A stretch of DNA of 64,000 bases from Rhytidiadelphus loreus (taxonomy: Eukaryota > Streptophyta > Bryopsida > Hypnales > Hylocomiaceae): assembly GCA_947034895.1 (NCBI GenBank), contig OX344765.1, forward strand, positions 46,567,001 through 46,631,000, read 5' to 3'. Numbering within the stretch: position 1 is the stretch's first letter; every line of letters starts with the position of its first letter. Below the pieces are notes generated by a model. It was not told the DNA's origin and did no database searches. It worked only from the letters and a program-made list of their open reading frames with translations. The translations under genes were made by a program, and so were the position numbers. Shown here in pieces: positions 27,224 to 38,437 of the stretch.

Positions 27224-28502
27224 TTATGAGTGCTTCTTAGGAATTACAAGAGAAAGCATGTTGAATTGAAAATAGAGAACTTTGATCAAAGAATGAAAAA
27301 AATATTCACTTATAAAATTTATCTTACAAAAGCACTAGTAATTGATAGTAGTTACAACCATCATTAGAGAAAATTTAAGGCCTCCGGAGGGCTACTCCGG
27401 AGTGACCAAACAAGCTATTGTTTTCAAAGTAGTCCCTGGCTGGAATCTAGGTGTAGAGGAAAGTCAGCTTTGGTAAATATCGCTTGAGCAGTCAGCCCCG
27501 ACGACTAATTTTTTATTTATTTATTTTTTAGACTTGATTCCTAGGAACTATTCCTAATTATTGCAATTAAAAAGTCTATTGTTGTATGATTCATAGAAAT
27601 AAATAAATATTATATATCTTGGTATATAATCTTTCTTTCTTTTTCTATTTTTCACTAGTCATTGAGCTGTTTTTTTGGTATGATTTATCTAAGGTTTACA
27701 TACAAAATAAATAGCAGTTTCAGAAAATGGAGCAATCACTAGAGACCTAACATAATTCTCTCCTCCTGTAACAATACATGGAAGCATCACAACTAGCGAT
27801 CCCAGAATCGCCTTTACAGAATTCGCTGGAAGGCTATATGCGTGATAGTAGGGGGAGCTATTTCTGCGAAAGCTTATTTCCGTGGTAAAAAGAGTCTCAT
27901 AACTTTGATTAGAAAATGTAGAATTTTTGATAAATTTTTTTTCCTTAGTAAATGAAGATTTGCGACAAGGCTGGGACTTAAGTAAGAGACAGATGGCTAT
28001 TTTTGGTTTAGGGTGCAGCTTTCATTGCTAAATGTTAGTGATCTTGTGTGAAGGAATTGCAAATTTTGCCATTGAAAGTGTGTTTAGAAGTATATTTAGT
28101 TTTGATTAAATGACATGCTCATTTTTCAGCATTCTCATATGCAACACACTTTCATGCACAATATCAATCACATTGAGATGTAAAAAACATTCACTAACTA
28201 GGAGATTGAACCCTACTTGCAAAAGCAAGACTGCCCTGTGCAGTGTTAGTGTTCTGCACAAGACAAACAAACAACATAACACATTAGAAGTTAGCACACA
28301 AAACATCACAACATCACAAGTTCACAACGTTGTTGAAGGCTCCCCCAAATTGCACGCTCCATCATCTTCAGCTTGCAGAAGACAACAGTCTCCCGCTCAT
28401 GTGTTCAATGTCAAGGAAAAACACTAAAATTTGAATTTCGAAGCCAGCATAATCTCATGAAAACTAAGATACATGGAATGAGGAGGATACTGAAGCTACA
28501 AC

Positions 28503-31288
28503 TCAAACATCTCCATGACGACCAATTTTAACTGCGTTCCTCCAAGAATCAATGGCTTCTTTGTAGGGAAAGTTTTCCAAAGTATAGTAAAGTTGTCCAA
28601 ACATCCGCACTACAAGTGGCAGGTGCTTTCCAAGGCGATTCCGTTGGCATGATTTTAGGAACTTGAGCTTTGAGAAACACCTCTCGTCCTCCACAGATCC
28701 CAATACCAAGCAATAGCCTATCTCGGCTACCTTAAAATACTCCGATATCAAGCTCTCTAAGTGCCGTGACTGTGACAAGTTGCGCCAAAGTTTTATAACT
28801 GGATTCACATGGTATGGTGGTTCACACGCAGCATCAGCATTTGCTTTCATCGTCACTTTGAATAGAGCTTGATGGTTGTCTAACTTAGTTGCAGATAACA
28901 TCTTCGGGGCTGTGTAAGGCCTTCCACCCTCTGTCAAAGGGCTCCCTCCATTGACAAGCTTGGCACCACAGTAAAAGCTTTTCAACACTTTCAAGTGCTG
29001 CGGGAAACTTTCATCAGCGCCCTCCTGCTTCCAATATTGTGGGTATATTATCTCCAAAGCATCTAGTAACTCTTGTTGAGGAAATCGCTTGTCAAGTTCA
29101 TCAGAAAGCAATTGGGCAACCTCTGTGACAAAGTAAGCAAACCAGCCAAACAATATGTTCAGAATAAGGGGAAGGCTTCACCAAAAGCAACAACACCTAA
29201 CTTAACAAAGAAAAGACAAGCACAAAAGAAGCACGTACAACAGAAAACAAAAGGAATTGCAAATCGAGTAAGGAGAAACTCACCCGCAGACTCAATAGAG
29301 TCTTGGATACGATAAAATTCCTCTTCAGTTACAAATATTCTACTTCCCGTTTGCTTGTCAATGCACTATGTCCAAACTGTCGTGACTCCCAGATTAAACA
29401 CTAGGTGCCTCACTCCATTGTTACCGTCCAAGTCTCGCCACTCCAGAGGAATGTCGGCGCTTTTGAGAGCGATGATTTCACTGTATCGACAAAACTCCAC
29501 AGTTTTGAAAGCACTGGACGGTTCGATGAACATCCTAAGAAGCTCGTTTTGGCAAACCTTAATGGCTTGCATGAAGTCACATACAAATATATCTCTTGTC
29601 TGCGTCAACTTAATCAAGCAGTGAACAGTGTTCAACATCGGTACAAAACAAGCTAGCGAAAGCAGGACTTCAACGTCCACTAGTGTTTCGAAATTCCGGG
29701 ATGCTGAAGAATTCCCTTTCTGACCAATAGGGGCGGGCATGTCCACCCCCATTTTCATGATCAACCCTTTGTATTCACTCATTATTCTCTGTGCAGGACT
29801 CCTCATGGAGATCCAACATGTCTCAACGTTTCTCAACATTTTCTTGGCCTTAGTTTCCATGAGATCAACTAGCTTCTGAAGTTCAGAATGTCTTTTGTGA
29901 CTGCGACAAAAGTAGGAATATACTGAGTGGAACAGTCCTTCCAATCAGGAAACCAACGGGTAGTTCGACAAAGTCTCTACCACAAGGTTTATTCGATGAC
30001 TGGCACAACTTGCACCAATTACAAAAGGGGCCCACTTTTGCCGAATTTGGGTAGAGACCCCGTTTTTTACTCCCTGGAACGTACTTACCCCGTCTGCTCC
30101 GAAGCAGACCAGTTTCAATGAAATCTCCTCCGCACTCAACCCTCCCTCACCCATCAAAGCAAACATAATTGCATTTGTCAAGTTATCTGCACAATCATCG
30201 TCAGATATACAAGAGAGATGCAACAAGTGCGGGACCCGAGTCTCCCAGGAATCCATTGCGTACACATGAACCCCTAGCCACAATGTATTATCTACAGCCG
30301 AGACTTCATCTGCACTAATAGATATGATGCGAGCAGATCGAACCACAGCCATCAAAGACGACAAAACAGATGCATGAAGATGCTCACTCATCTCCCAGCC
30401 GCTAGTCTCAGACCAATGTTTTCATGGTAAATTTTTTACCTTAAGGTGCTTGAGCAAATATTGCTCACGTTCATAATCACACATTAGTCAACCATGACTA
30501 AGAACTTGGAAGAGAGTAGAAAATTGTACTCCCTTTCTTTTTAGTTCGCCCTCCAACCTTGAGACGAGTTGATCCGCCATTGTTCCAACGTGATTCTGGG
30601 TAGACCGCCGCTTGCAAAACTCCAGGTGTTTGCAATCCAATTTGATGAATGTATCGCCTTTCTTGAGTTCAGGGAAAGGCACCCCATCTTCCTTACACAC
30701 TCTTTTTCCTTCATGTTTTTCCAAATTATCCCCCTTCGCCACAATGACCTTCCTCCTTCCGGATATGGTGCTGCAATATCGACAAATCACACCAACCAAG
30801 TCGTCGTTGGAATCAAACTCTTCCTCTGTCCACATGAACTTGCAAGCCCAAACAGTTTTCCATCGCCTTGTGATTGTAATGGGCGCAGTTTTCTTCTTTT
30901 TCGGCGTTGGCGTAGAAGAAACCCCCGTGTTTGCAGTCGCTCTCTTCCTCCCCCTTTGCGTGGAGACAAATTTGGGCTCTGGCGACATCACAATGGTCTC
31001 CGAGGGGCATTGAAATTGCGGCGGCACAGATACGGACTCAGGTAGCCGAGTCTCCGAGATCACAATGACCTCCTGCTCGGTGCTGCAGTCGATTTCAATG
31101 GGAGCAGAAGCCACGGCACCAGCACCACCTGCCAACGTCGGAGGTGCCAAATTTCCAACACCATGACTGTTGCGACTAGACCAGAAGGTCTTCACCTTGA
31201 AGTTGTCGGTTAATTTCAACCAGGGAGCCATCGCCCTGATCCCTGCACCCCAAGTCCCCAAGAATTGCAAACAAAACTCCAATGCCAA
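28503..31288 (-). pseudogene. hAT-type transposase (BED-like finger plus hAT dimerisation domain), four nonsense codons
   Basis: Exon 1 runs in one frame from 31288 to 29284, and exon 2 from 29122 to 28503. The 161-nt intron (29283-29123) has GT/AG ends and joins in frame (ESA|EVAQLL). The order is a basic region (TPKKKKTAP), a BED/TTF-like zinc finger (VICRYC with a later His), an RNase-H-like core (ISADEVSAVDNTLWLGVH, CFGADGVSTFQG, GASCASHRINLVVE) and a hAT C-terminal dimerisation motif (GSVEDERCFSKLKFLK). It resembles the KIAA1586/C17orf113/ZMYM6-like hAT branch. In-frame stops lie at 30488-30490, 30422-30424, 29945-29947 and 29366-29368; no frameshift was found. At least two look like CGA-to-TGA or TGG-to-TGA/TAG changes, which fits decay of a methylated copy. 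The likely start is the Met at MAPWLKLTDNF. Confidence 0.85.
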
Positions 31289-31321
31289 GATTAAGCAAGC
31301 GTATTCAGAAACGAATCAAAT

Positions 31322-31425
31322 AAGCAAGAGCAAGTATGAGTGCAGCAAATGCAAGTGACTACAACGTCGAAAGCAAGAGCAAGTATGAGTGCAACAAATG
31401 CAAGTGACCACAACATCGAAAGCAT
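31322..31425. repeat. Two tandem copies of a 50-bp unit in the hAT-like element
   Basis: AAGCAAGAGCAAGTATGAGT followed by GCAACAAATGCAAGTGAC occurs at 31322 and 31371 with few differences. It lies just upstream of the transposase start, where hAT elements often carry repeated transposase-binding motifs. That role is inference. Confidence 0.6.
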
Positions 31426-33584
31426 GGTCTTTAATAGCAAATGAGATTACCAATGCAGCAACATTGAAGAAACTTCCCTTTCCAGTTTCTGAATTGCCAA
31501 CGTCCACTTCAATGTCCAATGAACCTCTCAATTTGAATTCAATTAGAGTCTCCATTTCCTCCAGGCACTGAATGCAAGAGATAGCATCATTCACCGATAA
31601 CATTGAATTCAACAACTTTCAGGAAGTGGCGCTCACGATTTCGAAATTGGAACGACGGCGCTTCTTCATTCAAGAACTGTAAGTCTGTTGCAATCTGTAT
31701 AGGGAAATCCAAATTCCAAATCCCTCCAAAATTGAAGGCACCAATCTCAAAAAACATCAGTCCAACATAGTGAGCAGACCAACACCAGCGACCCTAGATC
31801 GCACCACGACAACAACAGAGAATTATGGAGGTAAACACGATTACAGTTGCTAAAAATCAGGTAAGGCAAGGAGCTGGTAATGCTAATGCCCTCCCTAAAC
31901 CCTAAGGGACCACCGCTTGCTAATCGGACGGCTGTGCAGGAGTTGGCGTGGTGAAAAATCGACGACTCAGGGTGATGATTTGCCACCACGAGCAAGTGAC
32001 GTAGCGGATGACTGCGAGCGCGACATCGGATGACTGAAAGAAATTATTACTTTTCTATGAATGAGCTCTGTAAACTTGCTCAAATCCTCATTTTTAGGGG
32101 ATTTCCTCCCATGTACATTTAGCACAACCGAAATTTAGCCACTTCCGAGATCGCTGATCACAACTTTGATTTCAAGATCTTGTTTTAAAGATATGACAAT
32201 TAGAAAGAACCTCCAAGTATCTACTAGCTGTATGACCCAAACTAGCAGTTTCTTAATTAGAGCTTAAAGCTGATGATAAGCCTGACAGTTCATGGAGCCA
32301 TGGGGGCTTGGGCCATTAATCTCCAAATTAAGAGTTGATTAAGGAATACTGCTTCCAACCCGTTGTAAACTCTGGAAGTTTTGCCGCTCTTCCTGCTACA
32401 TTCAGGAATGTTCAAAACTTTTGAACTTAGAACTTATTGTAACTCATGCTATAAATGGCTGAGTTACCATAGTGTATACATTTTTGTGGTATACAACATT
32501 TGTTCAGGGTCAAGGGGTCTCATAGTAGTGATTCAGTTGGGAGAAGTGTATGCAATGGTGCTTGGCTCACAGAACAGCGGCCAACAGGTGGTGGTTTTTT
32601 TAAGTCTGTAGAGAAGTGAAGAAAAGTTTGCTTTGCATATTTTTTGGCTTCAGGTTTGATTATGATTAAAAGTATTCTCATGTGAATTACGATGACAAGT
32701 AGTGGTCATGTGCAAACACCTCGTACACGTCTATTGGTATACTAACGTTTTGCTAGTTGGCATGGGTATAGGTGAGGATTACCACCTCCTGAGGATTTTT
32801 CTCAAAAAATTTCAAGCTATGGATATGGCGTTTTTTCGATACATTGTTGTATCACCAACTTGTTATGCCTAGAAGTTCAATCTAAGGCTATGGTTGGATA
32901 AAATGACTAAGAGTTCTCAAACTTGTTGTTTTCATTATTAGTTCAATATTTCTTCAGTTGGCTTCTACAGTTGCTGCAGCTAATGGACTGAAATGTTTGT
33001 GCAAAGCCTGCTTGGAGGTAGTATTGTAGTATGGAATGTTGCTCATTTCCACAATATTTTTTTCAACAGTCTCCTTTAATAAGGTTGTTGATAAGGGTTG
33101 AAAATTGTGTTGGTACATACTAATGCTGTAAGTGCTGAAATTGCTTGGATAAGCATATATCTTTAGCAGTTCAAACTCAGACATTTTCAATACTAAAAAT
33201 ATTGTCTAAAGGATTTTGACAGTTGTATTCATGTATATGGATTAAGGATGTATAAGATCATGGTCAAAAACTAGATCATATCTTTTAGATAAAAGTATGA
33301 TTGAGATTGGGATGTAGAATCTACTCTGAACTAATCAAGGAAGTTTCGAAAAATAATTTTTTTTTCTTCAGTTTTCTTTTCCTACAACTAAATTTTATTT
33401 TATTTTTTGAGAAGAAAAAAAAAATGTAAAACTGGGTTCTTGTACCATTGGCAGCATTGAAAACTACAGGTTTGAGGTGGGCGATTTTAGGGGAAATGTT
33501 GTTGTTTTGCCAAAAAAGAAAGATGGGAGGGTAGTTCAGCTGCTGCTGGAGCAGCCCTCCGAAGGCCTCATTTTTTCTCTAATG

Positions 33585-34536
33585 TTAATTCCTAAAGGAC
33601 CAAACAACGTTTTTGGCAATATAGCAATTTGGGGCCTTTTACTATAGACAGAAATTTTATTTATTTTCTTTGAAATTTTCACACAACATGTCCCCATTCC
33701 CCAAGGAGTAGCTTTAAGGCCCATACATGGTTATTTAACAAGTTATTATATGATATGTAATTCTCAGCAATTTGTGCAACTTCAGTAGTCCCAAAAAATT
33801 CTTAAGAAATCTCTTTTTTTTAAAATAAAAATTTGAAATCGGTTTTCTAGATTTATATATACATGGAAAGATTTGAATCATTCCATTTTGATTGATGAGA
33901 TGAAATTATGAGGAGTTTTAGTTTGTTGGTAGTTATAGATTCTCTACTCTACTCTAAACTTTCAAATCCTTTATTTTACTCAATTTTTAATATTTTTGAA
34001 AAAACAAACAAATATTGGATGTAGATTGTTTATTACAACATTACAACCATTGGAATTGGAATCTTTCAATTCCAAAACTAAATTCTCAACAATTTAGTAT
34101 TTTGAATCATTATCTACTAACTTCTTTTTACTTACTATTTTTTTCCTATATATTATACAATTTCAAATGATTTGAATTTTTTCAAGCATGTAGTCAACTT
34201 GCCTTGAAGAATGAATCCAAAGAAGCACCACCATTTAGGACAATTTTTCAATTTTTCATTTGGACATTTTTTATACAAATGTGAGCTTGTGAAGTGCAGC
34301 TACCCAATTTTCCATAGGGCCAAAAAATGAATTTTTGTCTTTTCAAACACTAATATCTTGCAATCTACAAGTTGGAAATTTCTGAATTTTTTACATCTTC
34401 TCAAACCAGCATACTACAAGATCATATGGTTACATGTGTTCAAAAATATTTTTTTTCCAAAATTTGATACTTGCACTATAATGTCAGTTTTGGAATGTTT
34501 TTGATGAAAGCATAGTCTAAAACCTTTAGGAGTTAA
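33585..34536. mobile_element. TTAA-flanked element, 952 bp
   Basis: TTAA at 33585-33588 is followed by TTCCTAAAGGACCAAAC. The right end AACCTTTAGGAG is followed by TTAA at 34533-34536. The interior matches the elements ending at 3844 and 43036 (GAATGAATCCAAAGAAGCAC, CCAGCATACTACAAGATC). It has no coding content. It abuts the hAT-like element directly. Confidence 0.65.
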
Positions 34537-34774
34537 TCAACACACAAACACATGCTCAAAAGAATACAACGAGTACTCCAAATGATGAATTTGACATAAT
34601 CAAAACTGGATCAACAACTTTGAGATCCCAATGACTTTCTTTACCTACTTGTCACCATGCCTTCTTTCCCATGCATGCTCATATTTGAGGTGTTGATATT
34701 TAAGCAAAGTTCATGCTTCAAGGTACAGTCATACTTTACTTGTTTTCTCCAAAGCATTGTTTCCAAACAACCAA

Positions 34775-35508
34775 TTAACCCTGGAACGACGAGAACGCCA
34801 TTTTGTGGCGTTTGGATGGACAAAAATTCAACTAGAGAGCAACTAAAAGTGATTTCTCATCCACTTTTTGCTTGTTGACCTTGCATGGAGGGTTATGAAT
34901 AGTATCCACTTGAGTTTGCAATCATGCAAGTGTTTGTCTTCACATGAATGAGAAGTAAGCAAAAAAAAAGGATGGCAAAACTTGCTATTTCAATGTATTT
35001 TGCTCCTTTCACTAAATCTAAAATTTCTCCTTGAATATGATATTTTTTGAGTTTGAGCCCAACTAACAAAACAAAGGTAAGCTACTCTAGTTTCTACTCC
35101 TATTGAAATTTTGGAAAAATTTGCAATATTGAATATTTTATTTGAATTTGAACTTTGGATGTATTTCTTATGTCTTCTACATTCTAATTATAGAAGGAAA
35201 CGGGATTTTAGTTTACACCATGATGTTTGTCACTATAATGTACACCTAAGGTGAAATTTTCAGATTTTTTGAAATGATTTTCTATTTGATATGAAATTTT
35301 CTTCACTTTTTCTTCAAAAATTCTCATAAAAAACAATTTTCCTTAAATAAATCTAAATTTTTTGTGAGGCAAAGAAGACATGTAGTTTCATCTCTGAAAA
35401 ATAAATATAAAAAATTTCAAACATTTCTAGTTCAAAAATGGCAACAAACTGAGTGCCAGGCAATGAGGCTTTGAACCTGTGGTCATAGGGCCGTCCTTTA
35501 AGGGTTAA
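34775..35508. mobile_element. Possible TTAA-flanked element, 734 bp
   Basis: It starts TTAA CCCTGGAACGACG and ends GTCCTTTAAGGG TTAA. The terminal match is imperfect, so this is weaker than the other members of the group. No coding content was seen. Confidence 0.35.
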
Positions 35509-35640
35509 GAAAGAAAAATAAAATTGTTACCAATCATGGAGTCTTGCTCTGAAGAAAACAATGCCACAATACAAATGAAAATTGAGGCGTGTGGAGTAGG
35601 CTTTTCTTTTTGTGGCCACTCTCACAAATGCCTTGCCCCA

Positions 35641-36270
35641 AACACTGCACTCGATTGACGATGCTCTTAGAATGTTATGAGTGAAGCCCGAGCTTCCTGG
35701 GCCAGGCATTTTGAAGAGCAGATCGAGACACGATTGTTCAGTGACAAAACTGAAGGATCGATACCGTAATCAGTAAATCAAGTTATTCCAAAGTTGGAAA
35801 TGCCGTCACAACTGTGTCACACTTGCCTGTATACCTGTCTGAAGAGAATCCTGATAATTGCCGCAAAACACTGCACTCGATTGACGATGCTCTTGGAATG
35901 TTATGAGTGAAGCCCGAGCTTCCTGGGCCAGGCATTTTGAAGAGCAGATCGAGACACGATCGTTCAGTGACAAAACTGAAGGATCGATACCGTAATCAGT
36001 AATTCAAGTTATTCCAAAGTTGGAAATGCCGTCACAACTGTGCCACACTTGCCTGTATACGGTATACCTGAAGAGAATCCTGATCAAGTATGCGCATCCA
36101 CAATCGTCACCTGAAATGTACACTCAACGTTCATTTCAGGGTTGACACGATTGTTCAGTGACAAGACGATACCGTAATCAGTAAGTTATTCGAAAGTTGG
36201 AAATGCCGTTACATTAATTGTGTCACACTTGTCTCGTCACACGTGCTTCAATACCTGAAGATAATCCTGA
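35641..36270. repeat. Tandem repeat with 226-bp period, 2 full copies plus a decayed third
   Basis: AACACTGCACTCGATTGACG starts at 35641 and 35867, and the copies are nearly identical through CCGAGCTTCCTGGGCCAGG, GATCGATACCGTAATCAGT and CTTGCCTGTATAC. A shorter third copy (GACACGATTGTTCAGTGACA onward) starts near 36143. It is less AT-rich than its surroundings. No convincing reading frame runs through it. Confidence 0.75.
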
Positions 36271-37533
36271 TCTATGAAGTATGCGCATCCACCTGAAATG
36301 TACAGTCACCATTCATATCAGGCGACGATTCCAGATGCACATACTTTAGTTGATCCTGGCACAAGCAGATGCGGCATTTGAGTCCAACTTTTGTGGGTCA
36401 TATTGACGTACTCGAATCCTCTCTAGGTTTCTGTCGTCGGTGGAAATTCATTTCCATTCATACTTTTTTGAAAGCCCCATGTTGAGCACAGGCCATTTGC
36501 TGGACTGTAGGTTTAGGTGAAGTCACCTGTGCATCATCTGGAATCGAGCCAAAAGTGAGGTGTTTCGAAAAGCAATGAGAGGAACTGCTTATCCATGGTA
36601 CTGATGGTAGTCAACGTGGATTGACTAATAAAAGGTGATCAGGTCGTGGTTTCGAAAGGGCTACTAGCCATCATTTGATGTGAAGTAAAAAAATTTCATT
36701 CGAAAGATACCCACTATATCGTGTCAAATTGAAAATCCTCCTGGAGTGGCATGCATACCTTTCCTCCGACCTATCTCTGGACCCCAAACTATCATTATTT
36801 ACTTGCTAGCCTGACTGTTCATTCACCACAGGTCACACAATATTCTGAGATGTCCATTTTACACCAATTTTCTGGCTTCTTCTGTCTAAAGAATTTTTGT
36901 TTATCTCCACAGCTAACCTTTCCTTCCGGATGTGAGGATCTCGGGTTTATTTTCGACCAATATTTGAGCTCAAGTCCTGAGCGAGTGCGTCACTAGTGAG
37001 CAGATACATATCATTCTGCAAAGTTTCAATGCCTGTTTGTCGCTACTTTCAAGTTGGCAGCACAAATACAGTTTGCAACTGACCTTTTGTTACTAACAGG
37101 GGAATTATGGAATGCGTGCGAGACATACCCAAATCCGCAATACGATCACTTAAGAAAAAATTAACATAGAAATGTGTCTCCACCGGCCTTAGATCTGTGA
37201 AGCCTCTTAGATTGTGCTGGCAGGAGTAGTACTCCAGCTGCAGGAGCTCAGCTTTTCAAAGAACAAATAGAAAAAAAAGGTTACAATTCTAGAAGAACGA
37301 AGAAGTCAGAACGTTACAAAAAGTCAGAACAAGTCCTTCAGGGCTTCAGGCAGAGATCTCTACGCAAACCAGGCCTTCGGCGGGTCTAAACCATCTACAA
37401 CACGTATAAATTTCAGACCACGTGGTCTAAACTGTAAAAGTGCCAAAGTTGCATAATGACTGCCATTTTAACGAAATTCTCCATAGAGATACAATTTAGC
37501 TGGTATAAGTGCAGTAATGGCCGCAAAGCAACA
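36271..37533. other. Intergenic region, nothing recognised
   Basis: Base composition is closer to that of genic DNA than in most gaps, but frames are short and match nothing familiar. It could be untranslated sequence or an old gene remnant. Confidence 0.35.
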
Positions 37534-37848
37534 CATTAGATGGGATTCGGGGGGGCTGGAGGGCCGTTTCAGGCTGTTCCTAGCTCCGTTTCTCCCTCCA
37601 TTCCCCCGGGCCCCATCGAATGCGGATGTCACATTTATTTATTTAAAAATAAAAAATAAAATAAAAGATTTTAAAATTCTTAAAATGAAAAATAAAGTTA
37701 AATTTTTTTTTTTTTTAAATTTCAAAAAACGACGTGGCAGTCGCTCGGCCAGGTCAACAGGGCTCGCTAACAACCAATTTTGGCCAGTTTCAGGGGGTTC
37801 CCTACTTGGGAACTCACGGCCCTTCCTAGTAGGGAAATCACATCAATG
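37534..37848. mobile_element. Short TIR-like element with GC-rich ends and AT core, 315 bp
   Basis: It begins CATTAGATGGGATTC and GGGGGGGCTGGAGGGCC. The right end is GGCCCTTCCTAGTAGGGAAAT and CAATG, roughly its inverse. The core is almost pure A/T. The layout matches the element at 39361-39687, and the CATTAG start recalls the hAT-like family. A non-autonomous DNA element is likely. Confidence 0.45.
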
Positions 37849-38089
37849 CTTAGACAAGAGTTTGCTTCTCTTTGGTGTAGGTCAATACGAACAATGTCTT
37901 TTGCTCATATAGCCTTGATATTCCAAAATGGCACTTGACTGTTATTTAAGCACTTGGATCTTTTCATCCCCTACAAATTTGAAATTGTAATTGCATAGAA
38001 AGTCTTCATTGCATGTAATTGTGCACATCACTGCTACATTGAAAAATAAATCTTTAAAAATTACAAAAGATCCACGAGCTTAATGCAAA

Positions 38090-38199
38090 GTTGGGCATTG
38101 GCCAAAGGGTGCACTATCAAATTACATCGAAGGGTGGAGAGCTTATGCCCTCTTCTATCAAGTGTAATTTGATGGTGCACCCTCTAGTTGATGCCCAAC
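38090..38199. repeat. 110-bp hairpin
   Basis: The 5' arm (GTTGGGCAT, GGGTGCACTATCAAATTACA) pairs with the 3' arm (TGTAATTTGATGGTGCACCC, ATGCCCAAC). The arms are about 40 bp with a few mismatches and the loop is about 30 nt. It could be a tiny fold-back element or a transcribed hairpin; there is no further evidence for either. Confidence 0.7.
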
Positions 38200-38437
38200 C
38201 CTATACTTTATCTTTTCCTCAACTCCCACCCATTTCCACCCACTCCAACCCAAGGAGTTGGATTGAGTAGTATTTCATTTTTTTTAATTTTTTATGACAC
38301 TATCACTTTTCAAAGAAAAAAAATCCTACTTAATTACTTTACATACCACTGCTAAGGACATCCTCAATGGATTAGAATGACAATCTATAACAGCAAGGTG
38401 CTAGTGGTTGAATTAAAAAATCAGTCCAAAGCAACTA

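Larger units (their letters stand above)
27362..33584 (-). mobile_element. hAT-like transposon, 6.2 kb, with inactivated transposase
   Basis: The TIRs begin CATTAGAGAAAATTTAAGG at 27362 and end with the inverse of CATTAGAGAAAAAATGAGG at 33584. Starting at TAGAG they fit the hAT terminal consensus (YARNG). It carries a minus-strand transposase gene (28503-31288). The 360-bp element at 18530-18889 keeps both ends of this element. Outside the transposase, the sides (27500-28500 and 31620-33500) are non-coding. The transposase has four stop codons, so this copy cannot mobilise itself. No 8-bp target duplication is visible. Confidence 0.8.

Noticed and set aside
37517..37912. 131-codon plus-strand frame
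   Set aside because: It runs through the A/T core and GC-rich ends of a short transposon-like element; composition is not protein-like.
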